Shown here one piece after another: positions 25,449-35,800 of a stretch of 52,312 nt of DNA. The notes below the pieces were generated by a model. The model saw nothing but the letters and a program-made list of their open reading frames with translations. It had not been told where the DNA came from and did no database searches. Source of the DNA: JAQIBY01 sp046546095 (lineage in GTDB: Bacteria; Bacteroidota; Bacteroidia; Bacteroidales; ML635J-15). The translations under genes were made by a program, and so were the position numbers. The stretch spans positions 1-52,312 of the forward strand of contig JBKGYK010000013.1 of assembly GCA_046546095.1 (NCBI GenBank). Reading direction: 5' to 3'. Within the stretch, counting starts at the first letter, position 1. Every line of letters starts with the position of its first letter.

Positions 25449-26807
25449 ATGAAAGTGCATTTTATCGCGATTGGCGGAGCTGCCATGCACAACCTCGCCA
25501 TCGCACTGAAAGAAAAATCGTACAGCATCAGCGGATCTGATGATGAAATATTTGAACCTTCCAGATCAAGGCTCAAAAAACATGGCTTACTACCAGACAA
25601 AGCAGGTTGGTTTCCTGAAAAAATAACAACAAATACGGATGCTGTGATTTTGGGTATGCACGCCAAAAAAGACAATCCCGAACTCGAGAAAGCACTGGCA
25701 CTCAATATACCGGTATATTCCTACCCTGAGTATCTGTACAAACAGACAAAAGGCAAAAAACGCCTGGTCATTGCCGGCAGCCATGGGAAAACGACAATCA
25801 CCAGCATGGTAATGCATGTACTCCGGAAAAAAGGTCTAAATTTTGATTATATGGTGGGTGCAAAGATTGAAGGATTTGACACCATGACCAGCTTGTCAGA
25901 GGATGCTGAAATTGCTGTATTTGAGGGAGACGAATACCTGTCCTCCCCCATAGACATGAAGCCAAAGTTTTTGTGGTACAAGCCCCATACTGCAGTGATT
26001 ACTGGGATTGCATGGGATCATGCCAATGTTTTTCCCACAGAACGAATGTACCTTGATCAGTTCAGGAAATTCATCAAGAGCATACAGCCGGGTGGCAAAT
26101 TATTTTATTACAAACAGGACAATCAGATCCAGAGCCTCATTAACGAAAGCGCAAACAAAGTCAGTTTCATACCATATGATGCTTTGCCATATACAATCCA
26201 AAACGGCCGCGTGTGGATACAGACCGACCGGGGGGAATTTCCTGTTTCCGTTTTCGGACATCACAACATCCAAAACATTGAAGCTGCCCGCTTAATTTGT
26301 ACTGAAGCCGGCCTTGATGATGAATTCTTCTATAATGCACTGCAGGATTTCAGGGGTGCAGCCAGAAGATTGCAGCTTCTTGCAGAAAACAAGAGCACGA
26401 GTGTTTACCTGGATTTTGCCCATGCTCCGTCAAAAGTAAAAGCTACATGTCATGCGGTAAAAGAACAGTATCCCAACAAAAAGCTGATTGCATGTCTTGA
26501 GCTGCATACATTCAGCTCACTCAACAAAGATTATATTCCCCAGTACGCAAATTCCATGGCAACAGCAGATGAAGCCTGTGTTTATTTTAATCACAGCGTT
26601 GTAAAACACAAAAAACTGCCTGCCCTCGACACAAAATTCATAAAAAAAGCTTTCCATACACCGATAAAGGTATTCACTGATTCTGATGCACTGATGGATG
26701 AACTGCACAATAAACAGATGGACAATACTGTTCTTCTTATCATGACATCAGGCAGCTTTGATGGCAGGGATTTACAGTCGGTCGCTAAAAAAATCATCCG
26801 GAAATAA
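25449..26807 (+). CDS. mpl: UDP-N-acetylmuramate:L-alanyl-gamma-D-glutamyl-meso-diaminopimelate ligase
   Basis: 452 aa, a Mur-ligase family member of the size of E. coli Mpl. It reuses the tripeptide released from old peptidoglycan by joining it to UDP-MurNAc. The Rossmann-type start is HFIAIGGAAMHNLAIAL. The ATP loop is GSHGKTT (about residues 109-115). FEGDEYLSSPID and ITGIAWDHANVFPT are signatures that separate Mpl from MurC. The last part (LDFAHAPSKVKAT, IMTSGSFDG) is the C-terminal ligase domain. It is followed by a lipoprotein 9 bases later, so the three or four following genes may form an operon. Confidence 0.92.
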   Translation: MKVHFIAIGGAAMHNLAIALKEKSYSISGSDDEIFEPSRSRLKKHGLLPDKAGWFPEKITTNTDAVILGMHAKKDNPELEKALALNIPVYSYPEYLYKQTKGKKRLVIAGSHGKTTITSMVMHVLRKKGLNFDYMVGAKIEGFDTMTSLSEDAEIAVFEGDEYLSSPIDMKPKFLWYKPHTAVITGIAWDHANVFPTERMYLDQFRKFIKSIQPGGKLFYYKQDNQIQSLINESANKVSFIPYDALPYTIQNGRVWIQTDRGEFPVSVFGHHNIQNIEAARLICTEAGLDDEFFYNALQDFRGAARRLQLLAENKSTSVYLDFAHAPSKVKATCHAVKEQYPNKKLIACLELHTFSSLNKDYIPQYANSMATADEACVYFNHSVVKHKKLPALDTKFIKKAFHTPIKVFTDSDALMDELHNKQMDNTVLLIMTSGSFDGRDLQSVAKKIIRK

Positions 26808-26816
26808 CTGACTCCA

Positions 26817-27278
26817 ATGAAAACCAACAAAACGAAACATACAAGGATTTTTTTATTGGGCATCCTGCTTTTCTTTTCCTGCAATATACAGGCTCCAATC
26901 ATCGGTGAACCCTCAGATTACCAGGTAGAAAAACTCAATCTGGAAGAAATTAAGATCAAAATATGGTTGCCGATAGAAAATCCCAACAACTTGAATTTTA
27001 CTGTTTCCAATGTAGATCTGGACATTTACGTTAACGGATTAAAACTGGGCAAAGTCACAAAACTGGAAAAAGTGCATATTCCCAAAAACTCCAAAGGCAC
27101 TCATGCCATACGGCTTGAAGTAAAAATGAAAGACCTTGGGGTTTCTGCCATTACAGCACTCAGCCAGTTAAGGAGCAAACAGATTATACTGAAAATTGAC
27201 GGCGCTGTCACTGTGTCTAAATTTGTGATTGTCAAGAAGATAAAGGTTGAAGTTGAAGATAAGGTAAAAATTTGGTAA
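26817..27278 (+). CDS. LEA14-like lipoprotein
   Basis: 153 aa. The N-terminus has positive residues, a hydrophobic segment (IFLLGILLFF) and a lipobox ending in C22 (FFSC), predicting lipid anchoring. The remainder matches the LEA type 2 (WHy) fold, an Ig-like beta-sandwich: LNLEEIKIKIWLPIENPN, then FTVSNVDLDIYVNG. The cellular role of these bacterial proteins is unknown. It follows mpl by 9 bases, suggesting co-transcription with this cell-wall recycling gene. Confidence 0.8.
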   Translation: MKTNKTKHTRIFLLGILLFFSCNIQAPIIGEPSDYQVEKLNLEEIKIKIWLPIENPNNLNFTVSNVDLDIYVNGLKLGKVTKLEKVHIPKNSKGTHAIRLEVKMKDLGVSAITALSQLRSKQIILKIDGAVTVSKFVIVKKIKVEVEDKVKIW

Positions 27279-27307
27279 TTTAGCATAAGAATTGATAGAA
27301 AAACATC

Positions 27308-27811
27308 ATGAGAAACAGCATAATCATATTACTGATTTTATTTGCCACTCCATTGGCTGCACAGCAGCCCCCCACTGAAGAATCTGATTCTGAAACGGGC
27401 ATTGAAGCTGAGGAGGTGAGCTATTTTGAAAGTGATGCTTTCGGAGGAAATCTGATCATCCATCAGGCAGAAGAAATTGAAACCCTTGTGGGAATACGTC
27501 TGGCAATACTTGAAAAGCAAAAAGGCTTCAAAGGGTACAGGATACGTTTGTTTTCACAAGTTGGAAGTGGTGCCAGAAAGAACGCCAATAATTTTCGGGT
27601 AGATTTTGAGGAAGAGTTTCAGGATACTGAAGCTTATCTGGTATACAACAACCCGAACTGGGAAGTTCATGTTGGCAACTTCAGAAACAGATTTGAAGCA
27701 AAACAAAAACTGATTGAATTGAAAGAAGAGTTTCCAAAAGCTTTTATTACCAGATCAGTCATAGAATTTCCGGAATTGAAAACCTCATCAGATGCAGATA
27801 CAAAAAATTAA
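27308..27811 (+). CDS. SPOR-domain periplasmic protein
   Basis: 167 aa. A signal peptide (MRNSIIILLILFATPLAAQ) precedes an acidic linker and a C-terminal SPOR-like domain from about residue 75 (KGYRIRLFSQVG, EAYLVYNNPNWEVHVGNFR, EAKQKLIELKEEFPKAFI). SPOR domains bind peptidoglycan stripped of stem peptides, as at division sites. The context after mpl and a lipoprotein fits an envelope role. The coding end overlaps the next start by 20 bases. Confidence 0.82.
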   Translation: MRNSIIILLILFATPLAAQQPPTEESDSETGIEAEEVSYFESDAFGGNLIIHQAEEIETLVGIRLAILEKQKGFKGYRIRLFSQVGSGARKNANNFRVDFEEEFQDTEAYLVYNNPNWEVHVGNFRNRFEAKQKLIELKEEFPKAFITRSVIEFPELKTSSDADTKN

Positions 27812-28613
27812 AGATATTGCCTTTCAGATCCGAAAAGATGTATTAATTTCCCTGCACGAGGCCGGCTCGGGACACCTGGGAGCATCACTCGGTCTCAGTG
27901 ATATTTTTGCCGTGCTTTATTTCCATTTCATGAAGCATAAACCCGAACAACCTGACTGGCCCGGGCGTGACCGTCTGGTATTGTCAATTGGTCATGCGGC
28001 ACCGGTCCTGTATGCAAGCCTTGCCAATGCCGGCTATTTCAGCCGTGAAGAACTGCTCAGCCTGCGCAAACTGGGATCACGATTGCAGGGGCATCCGGCC
28101 ACGGCACATAATGTTCCCGGGCTGGAAACTACTTCCGGATCGCTGGGACATGGCTTATCCATTGCTACTGGCATGGCTTTGGCTGACAAAACAGACAAAC
28201 TCCGCCGCAGGGTAATCAGCATTCACGGTGACGGCGAACTACAGGAAGGGAGTATATGGGAAGCAGCCATGAGTGCCGGCCATTATGAGCTGGATAAGCT
28301 CATTTCCATCGTTGACAGAAACAAATTGCAAATTGACGGCAATACCGAGGAGGTAATGAGACTGGAACCCCTCCGCGACAAATGGGAAAGCTTTGGCTGG
28401 CATGTAATTGACTGCCGGGGCAATGATGTTGAGTCTGTGATGCTGTCTCTGAAAAAAGCAGATGAAAATACAGGAAAACCCACTGTCATATTGGCGGAAA
28501 CAACAATGGGAGCCGGTGTTAAAAGCATAGAAAACGACCATAGCTGGCATGGCAAACCACCCCGGGATGAGACCCAGTTGAATGCTTTTCTTGAAGAGTT
28601 GTCTGCTTCCTGA
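27792..28613 (+). CDS. Transketolase, N-terminal subunit (no adjacent C-terminal subunit)
   Basis: 273 aa, the thiamine-diphosphate-binding half of a split transketolase. HEAGSGHLGASLGLSDIFAVLYF, GSLGHGLSIATGMA and the TPP motif GDGELQEGS (about residue 146) with SIVDRNKLQIDG later are all present. Split enzymes need a second subunit of about 310 residues, normally encoded immediately downstream. Here the next gene is on the other strand and its stop codon abuts this one, so no partner is present. It overlaps the SPOR gene by 20 bases. It could pair with a subunit encoded elsewhere, or act on another substrate. Confidence 0.9.
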   Translation: MQIQKIKDIAFQIRKDVLISLHEAGSGHLGASLGLSDIFAVLYFHFMKHKPEQPDWPGRDRLVLSIGHAAPVLYASLANAGYFSREELLSLRKLGSRLQGHPATAHNVPGLETTSGSLGHGLSIATGMALADKTDKLRRRVISIHGDGELQEGSIWEAAMSAGHYELDKLISIVDRNKLQIDGNTEEVMRLEPLRDKWESFGWHVIDCRGNDVESVMLSLKKADENTGKPTVILAETTMGAGVKSIENDHSWHGKPPRDETQLNAFLEELSAS

Positions 28614-29864
28614 TCAACGTACAAGTCTGACTGCTTTTTGGTCACCCCGACCGGTGCTTACCCTCAGAATCAGCATGCCGCTGTAATCACACTGCATTGT
28701 AATCTGTTGTTGTTTTGCTCCGGCAAACCTTTTGCTTTGCAGCAACTGACCGGTCAGATCAAATACTTCTACCCGGCCATCTGCCGGAATCTGTTGTTCC
28801 AGTGTGAATTCAAATCCTCCGGGATTGGCAAGCAGGCCGGTAATTTTCAGGTTCTCCGTTGCCGTTATATCAGCAACATAACTGGCCTCCCCGATGGCAA
28901 ATTTTGCGATGACCGGTAAATGATCGCTGTTGTTATACAGAGCATCAATCACCTCAGAGGGTGCTGCTGAATTGTACCCATCGATCAATGAGGTGTTGTA
29001 ATGATTCCCGTCCTGACCAAGTGCCTCATAGCTATCCTCTACATAGATAAAATCATTGACACCACTGAGAACATCATCAGATACCAAAATAAAATCAAAG
29101 CGATCATCCAGTCCTCCGCCTGAAGGACAATCATCGTAATCTGTATGGGTCGATTGTGTATGATAATCCCTGAACGAATAATTGATATGCCAGCTACCAG
29201 CCTGATTAACAGGATCATTAAAAACAACATCACCCACATTGGGATTCACCAGATTCTGATAAGCTGCCTCATTGGCATCATATACATTCAGATCACCGGC
29301 AAAGATCCAGTTGGTCTGATTGCTGAATCCGGAAAGATAATTCATGAAGTCCTCTGTCATCTGCGCCCTCAGCACAGCTTCCTGATCTCCATTACCGGCT
29401 TTCAGATGAGCCACCGCCACATGAAACTCAACCGGATCAGCAGTTTGCAGGCTTTGTAAAACATAAATATCAATTTTCCTTAGGTCGGTATTGATGGCAT
29501 AATGATTCACCAGCTCAAGTTTCCGGCTATCATAATACAGCATGTTTATCAGATAATCCGATCCCGGATAAGACATGCCATAATAGGTGGTACCATCAAT
29601 ATTGAGAGCATTGCCAAGCAGGTGGCCTGCCGCATAAGTACTCCCGTCCATTTCATTGACAGTGAAAATATCCGGCTTAACATGCTCAACAATGGTAGCA
29701 ATATAATCGGCTTTATCAGTCATGTCATTGTTTGACTGAGTACACCAGTCCGTATAATTTCCGTAATACAACAAATTGTACTGCATCATTGTAATTGTAT
29801 CCTGGGCCTTCAGCGCAACAGACAGGAAAACCACAAACAAAAGTGTAAAATATCTTTTCTTCAT
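28614..29864 (-). CDS. Secreted endonuclease/exonuclease/phosphatase-family protein with T9SS type A tail
   Basis: 416 aa. The signal peptide ends KAQ (about residue 20). The catalytic fold is that of DNase I-like phosphodiesterases: MQYNLLYYGN, NEMDG (metal-binding Glu), VAVAHLKAGNGDQ, FAGDLNVYD and the closing SDHLPVIAKF. After a short linker, residues from about 335 form a T9SS sorting domain (RVEVFDLTGQLLQSKRFAG, ending RLVR). It is therefore predicted to be exported to the cell surface or medium. The substrate (nucleic acid, phospholipid or sugar phosphate) is not determined. It starts 5 bases after the end of the M16 peptidase gene and is probably in the same operon. Confidence 0.87.
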   Translation of the reverse strand: MKKRYFTLLFVVFLSVALKAQDTITMMQYNLLYYGNYTDWCTQSNNDMTDKADYIATIVEHVKPDIFTVNEMDGSTYAAGHLLGNALNIDGTTYYGMSYPGSDYLINMLYYDSRKLELVNHYAINTDLRKIDIYVLQSLQTADPVEFHVAVAHLKAGNGDQEAVLRAQMTEDFMNYLSGFSNQTNWIFAGDLNVYDANEAAYQNLVNPNVGDVVFNDPVNQAGSWHINYSFRDYHTQSTHTDYDDCPSGGGLDDRFDFILVSDDVLSGVNDFIYVEDSYEALGQDGNHYNTSLIDGYNSAAPSEVIDALYNNSDHLPVIAKFAIGEASYVADITATENLKITGLLANPGGFEFTLEQQIPADGRVEVFDLTGQLLQSKRFAGAKQQQITMQCDYSGMLILRVSTGRGDQKAVRLVR

Positions 29865-29869
29865 AAATA

Positions 29870-32755
29870 TCAGTTCATAACATCATCGGCATCTAACTCA
29901 ACAACATGCCCAAATCTTTTCAGGCCTTCCATATCAATCTGATCAAGATTTCCAACAAGAGCGATAATCACCGGTCTTCCGCGCAAATGCGTAGCATGAA
30001 AATCCTTGAGGCTTTTCATGGAAACATCATCATACAAATCATAGCGGTATTCCCGCGGATCATGTTGATAAGATCGGTCAATCCAATTTTCTGCAAGATA
30101 GGAAATTTTTCTAAATCCTGGATTTTCCATATTAACCGACTGTTTTAAAGATGTTTGCAAACCTTCCATTCTGCCGGGCTTATGCGGCAAATTTGTCAGC
30201 AAAGAATCAAAGACGTGAATCGCCTCCACGGTTTTATCTGCCTGGGTACCGATAAATGCCTTAAAATAGCCGGGATAATTTTTATTATTGTTTGGCTGAT
30301 AAAAGGCATATGCACTGTAAGCCATGCTTCTGAGTTCTCTGATTTCCTGAAAAACAATGGATGACATACCGATACCAAAATACTGATTAAATGCTTTGGC
30401 CATCACTATATCCCTTTCGGTATCAACAACTCCCGGCACATAAAAATATATGTTGCTTTGCATGGCTTTTTTGTCATTTACAACAAAAAGTGTATCGGCA
30501 TCATACATCTCCGGCCGGCGATACAGAGGTGGTTTTTCCGGATCAGAATTTTTATCCAGACTCATATTTTCATCAAGGATTTTCCCGATCTCTTCCGGGA
30601 GGAATGTGCCGGAGTAATGAATGGTAAGCGGAACATCAAGTAAACCACGACACAAACCGGTCATATCCTCAGCATCAGATTTTCTGACAGCCCTGGTATC
30701 CAGTCTGTTCAGGTATCCGGATTTTTCACCAAACATAATTTTTTCTATCAAAGCATCTGCCTTGATGGCGGGTTTTCTTTGTTCATACCTGCTTTCCAGC
30801 CGGCGCATCCTGACAAGGCTTTTCATGGCATCTTTATCCTCCGCCGGATGATGAAGCAGGGAATTCAGTAGCAGCAAACTGCTGTCAAGATGGGAATCAT
30901 GTCCATCCATGCTTATGGTAAAATACTGCCTGTCAGTACTGATTTGCATACTGCTGCCAAGCTTCTGCATGGCCGCTGCAAAAGAATTTCCCGGCAAATC
31001 CCGGCTCCCGCATTCCTGAAGATATGTCGCCAGTTGAGTCAGTGCAGGTTGGTCCAGGGTTCCTGTCTGAAAACGCAGACTGACATTGAACATTTTATTG
31101 AATGGATTTTCCACATGAAAGAGCCTGTAGTCTTCGGTTTTAACGATTTTCAGGTCTTCAGTAAAATCAATAAAATCCGGCTCTACCACTGATGTTTCCA
31201 TCTCATCCAGTTTTTTTGCAAATGCCGAACTGGCCTCAGGCTCTGCAGGATTTACAGGGTCATAACCGGGTTTTTCCAGTTTCTCCTTATCAGGAAATCC
31301 CATTCTCGACCTGAAAACCAAAAAATCATCCGCATAATATTTGTTGGCTACTTCAACAATATCTTCTTTATCTGTTGCGGCAATTTTTTGGGGATAAGCA
31401 AGCATGCTTTCCCAGGTTTTATCAAAGAAAAAGGCTTCCATAAGTTTTTGCATTCTGCCCTCTTGTCCTTCCAGCTGCAGCTCACTGTTTTTTTGAAGAT
31501 TATGCTTGACGGCAGCCAGGCTTTCAGTTTCAAAATCCCCCAGTTTAATCTTTTCAACTTCGTCCATCACCAGATTTTCCGCTTTACGAAAAGTCTGAAA
31601 CAAAAGTTTGGGCACGAAAAGAAAAACACTGCTGCCATAATCAACCCGCATATCACTAAAAACAGAGGCAAATATCAGGTCGTTGTTTTTACCAAGCTGA
31701 TCCAGTTTTCCGGTACCATTCCGATTGGTCAGCAGGGCATGCAATACATCAAGGGCAGGTTTGTCCGGATGGGTAACCGGCACGGTTCTGAAACCAATCA
31801 GTCCGGCCCTGACCGGTGTGATACGCTCAGTAACTACCTGCCTGCCGTCAATTGACTCCTCCTCAGGCACATCAAATTCAGGCACATCTCTTTGGGGCAA
31901 ATCGGAAAACCATCGTTCTATCATAGGTTTGACTTCCTCCGAATCAAAAGGACCACTAAGAAACAAGGCCATATTATTTGCCACATAATAGCGGTCGTAA
32001 AAATTCTGCATTTCTTTCAGGGATGGATTCTTGATATGTTCGGCCTTTCCAAGTACGGTTTGTTGTCCGTATGGATGATTCTGATAAAATGTTTCAAAAA
32101 ACTTTTCAATCAGCACAGTCTCAAACTGATCATTATACATGTTTTTTTCTTCAAAAACCGTTTCCAGCTCTGACTGAAACAAGCGAAACACAGGTTGTTT
32201 AAACCGGTGTGCATACAGGCGCAACCATTTCTCCATCTGATTTTCCGGAAAATGATTGTAATAGGCATTTTGCTCCATTCCGGTAAAAGCATTGATGCCA
32301 CGGCCTCCCATGTGATCCAGAATTCTATCCATTTCATTGGGAATGGCATATCTGCCTGCTTCCCCGGAGAGCCTGTTGATAATTTTGCGAATGCTGTCCC
32401 GGTGACGGACATCACTGTAATGCTGCAGTTTTTCATACTGCTTTTCTATGCTATCCAGGTAAACGGACTCTTCCTGATAATTGATGGTGCCCAGTTCTCT
32501 TGTTCCCTTAAAAAGCATGTGCTCAAGATAATGCGCAATTCCGGTGGCATCTGCCGGATCATATTTTGAACCACATCTGATGGCAACACTGCCGGTAATG
32601 TAGGGAGCCTCAGGCACTTCATTCAGATAAACAGTAAGGCCATTGTCAAGCCGGTAAACTTCACTCTTGTTTTGTGCACTAACAAAAGATGCAGCAGTAA
32701 AAAAAACAACCATACATAAAGTAAAAAACCGGTAAACCATTCTTTTGCAAACCAT
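29870..32755 (-). CDS. M16 family metallopeptidase (insulinase/pitrilysin type), exported
   Basis: 961 aa from ATG 32755 (ATG 32740 is also possible; the longest frame at 32803 adds a poor extension). A signal sequence rich in Phe/Val ends FVSAQ. The inverted zinc motif HxxEH is HYLEH (about residues 75-79), with the downstream Glu in ETVFEEKNMY. The protein contains the two M16 halves fused in one chain, each with its own domain pair; the second half lacks the zinc motif, as expected. It probably degrades peptides in the periplasm. The gene is divergent from dnaE with about 100 bases between the starts and precedes the T9SS-tagged nuclease-like gene by 5 bases. Confidence 0.9.
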   Translation of the reverse strand: MVCKRMVYRFFTLCMVVFFTAASFVSAQNKSEVYRLDNGLTVYLNEVPEAPYITGSVAIRCGSKYDPADATGIAHYLEHMLFKGTRELGTINYQEESVYLDSIEKQYEKLQHYSDVRHRDSIRKIINRLSGEAGRYAIPNEMDRILDHMGGRGINAFTGMEQNAYYNHFPENQMEKWLRLYAHRFKQPVFRLFQSELETVFEEKNMYNDQFETVLIEKFFETFYQNHPYGQQTVLGKAEHIKNPSLKEMQNFYDRYYVANNMALFLSGPFDSEEVKPMIERWFSDLPQRDVPEFDVPEEESIDGRQVVTERITPVRAGLIGFRTVPVTHPDKPALDVLHALLTNRNGTGKLDQLGKNNDLIFASVFSDMRVDYGSSVFLFVPKLLFQTFRKAENLVMDEVEKIKLGDFETESLAAVKHNLQKNSELQLEGQEGRMQKLMEAFFFDKTWESMLAYPQKIAATDKEDIVEVANKYYADDFLVFRSRMGFPDKEKLEKPGYDPVNPAEPEASSAFAKKLDEMETSVVEPDFIDFTEDLKIVKTEDYRLFHVENPFNKMFNVSLRFQTGTLDQPALTQLATYLQECGSRDLPGNSFAAAMQKLGSSMQISTDRQYFTISMDGHDSHLDSSLLLLNSLLHHPAEDKDAMKSLVRMRRLESRYEQRKPAIKADALIEKIMFGEKSGYLNRLDTRAVRKSDAEDMTGLCRGLLDVPLTIHYSGTFLPEEIGKILDENMSLDKNSDPEKPPLYRRPEMYDADTLFVVNDKKAMQSNIYFYVPGVVDTERDIVMAKAFNQYFGIGMSSIVFQEIRELRSMAYSAYAFYQPNNNKNYPGYFKAFIGTQADKTVEAIHVFDSLLTNLPHKPGRMEGLQTSLKQSVNMENPGFRKISYLAENWIDRSYQHDPREYRYDLYDDVSMKSLKDFHATHLRGRPVIIALVGNLDQIDMEGLKRFGHVVELDADDVMN

Positions 32756-32855
32756 AAGAAAACTGTTGAAATATTTTTGACAAATTACGAAAAGAAATAA
32801 CAAAAAAACCCAACATATTCCGTATTTTTATCCTCCTGCTGAAATTTAGATTGCT

Positions 32856-35800
32856 ATGACAAATTTTACACATCTTCATGTACACTCTGAGTATTCTATT
32901 CTGGACGGATTAGCCAAAACCTCACAATTGGTTGATATGGCCAAAGAATATGGCATGAGTGCACTTGCCCTCACCGATCACGGAACCATGTTTGGAATCA
33001 AGGAATTTTACAACAAATGCCGGGCTGCGGGTATTAAACCGATACTGGGATGTGAAGTATATGTAGCAGCCAGAGGAAGGCTAAAAAAGGAGGGAAAGGA
33101 AGATCGCAGCGGATATCATCTGATTCTTCTGGCAAAGAATCTTACAGGATATTACAATCTTCTCAAGCTTGTTACCATATCAAGCAAGGAAGGCTTTTAT
33201 TATAAACCCAGGATTGATCACGAATTGCTGGAACAATATCACGAAGGACTCATTGCTACCTCGGCATGTCTGGGTGGTGAAATACCCAAACTTGTCAGCA
33301 GACAGAATCAGGATGAGGCTTCTGAAAGGGTAATCTGGTTTAAAAAAGTTTTTGGTGATGACTTTTATTTGGAGCTGATGCGCCACAAAACAGATGACCG
33401 GCGAATGAAAGCAGAAACCTACGACCGGCAGGTTGAAGTGAATGCCAAACTGGTAGAGCTTGCCGCCAAACACGATGTCAAAATCATCGCCACCAATGAT
33501 GTGCATTTTGCCAGAAAAGAGGATGGGGAAGCTCATGATCTGCTGATATGTCTGGTAACCAACAACTTCAAAGACGAAGAAAACAGGCTCAAATACACCA
33601 AGGAAGAGTACCTGAAATCTCCTGATGAAATGGCAGAGCTCTTCTCTGACATTCCGGAAGCCCTGGAAAACACTATGGAGATTGCTAACAAGGTAGAGGA
33701 GTTTGAGCTTGATTCTCCTCCCATTATGCCTGTATTTGAGATTCCCGAAAGTTTTGGCACTGAGGATGGCTACAAAGAAAAATTTGATGAAGCTGCTCTC
33801 AGGGAGGAATTTTCCGATGAAGCTTTCGATCGTTTGGGGGGCTATGATAAAGTTTTGCGTATCAAATTTGAATCAGACTACCTGGAAAAGCTGGTATATG
33901 AAGGTGCTGAAAACCGCTATGGTAATAAAATCCAGGATGATAACTCAATCAGAGAACGCATTGATTTTGAGTTAAACACCATAAAAACCATGGGTTTCCC
34001 CGGCTACTTTCTGATTGTACAGGATTTCATCAATGCTGCCAGAGATATGGGGGTGATCGTAGGCCCGGGACGAGGCTCCGCAGCCGGTTCTGTAGTAGCC
34101 TACTGTTCAGGTATCACCAATGTTGATCCCATCAAATATGATTTGCTTTTTGAACGTTTCCTGAACCCGGACCGGATTTCCATGCCTGACATTGATATTG
34201 ACTTTGATGATGACGGCCGGGAAAAAGTTCTGCATTACGTGCGCAAAAAATACGGTGACGATAATGTGGCTCACATCTGTACTTTTGGTACCATGGCTAC
34301 GAAATCATCAATCCGTGATGTGGCAAGAATTCTCAGACTGCCTCTGAACGAAGCCGATCGTCTGGCAAAAATGGTTCCGGAAGCACCCAAAATGACATTC
34401 AAACAAGCATTTAAGGAGAGTCCGGAACTGAAAAAAGAAGCTGAAAAGGGAGAACCCCTGGTACAGGAAGTGCTTCATTATGCCCAAAAAATTGAAGGTA
34501 CCATCCGGCAGACAGGAACCCACGCCTGTGGTGTACTGATTGGAAAAGACGGGCTGGAGAACAATCTTCCCATGATGAAACTTCCTGATGCCGAAATGCT
34601 TGTAACTCAGTTCGACGGAGATCATGTGGAACCCATCGGTATGCTGAAAATGGATTTCCTCGGCCTGAAAACCCTGTCAATCATCAAAACTACCCTGGAA
34701 AATATCCATCACTCCAAAGGGGTAGAGATAGATATGGATAATATCCCAAAGGACGATACAAACACTTTCGAATTATTCAGTAAAGGTCACACAACCGGTA
34801 TATTCCAGTTTGAGTCTGATGGCATGCAAGGTCATCTGAAAAGCCTCAAGCCCAACCAGTTTGAAGACCTTGTTGCCATGAACGCATTGTATCGCCCCGG
34901 GCCAATGCAGTATATTCCTTCCTACATTAAGCGGAAGCATGGCAAAGAGAAAGTTGAGTTCGACCATCCCATCATGGAGAGATACCTGAAGGAAACCTAC
35001 GGCATCACGGTTTTCCAGGAACAGGTGATGTTACTTTCCAGGTCTCTGGCCGGTTTCACACGCGGACAATCCGACACCCTGCGCAAAGCCATGGGTAAAA
35101 AGAAATTCGACTTAATGGCTGATCTCAAGGTCAAATTCAAGGAAGGCTGCCTTGCCAATGATGAGTTTATTGAGGGATGCAAAGCCGGAAACAAGAAACC
35201 CGGGGATCTGATAGAAAAAATATGGAAAGACTGGGAAAGCTTTGCTTCTTATGCTTTTAACAAATCCCACTCTGTATGCTATGCAGAGCTGGCCTATATT
35301 ACCGGATATCTAAAAGCCAATTATCCTTCAGAATTCATGGCCGCCGTGATGAGCCGCAACATCAATGATATCAACAAGATATCAATCCAGATGGAAGAAT
35401 GCCGCCGGATGGGTATCAAGGTGCTGGGGCCAAGCATAAATGACAGTTTCAGCCTTTTTACCGTAGATGAAAATGACAACATTCGTTTTGGACTCAATGC
35501 CATCAAAGGAGCCGGCTCCAATGCGGTAAAAGAAATTATCCGTGCCAGAGAATCCGACGGAAAGTTTGCCGATATTTTTGATTTTATCGCCAGGGTGGAT
35601 TTGCATCAGGTCAATAAGAAAAGTCTGGAATCTTTTGTTTACGGAGGCGGTTTTGATTGCTTTGAAGGCATAAAGAGACATCAGCTTTTGTGTGACAATG
35701 GGCGGGAAGGAACTTTTCTTGACGACCTTGTCCGATACGGGAATCAAAAGCAGGCAGACCAAAACGGTGGTGCCAGTATATGGGGCGACATGCTTGAAAA

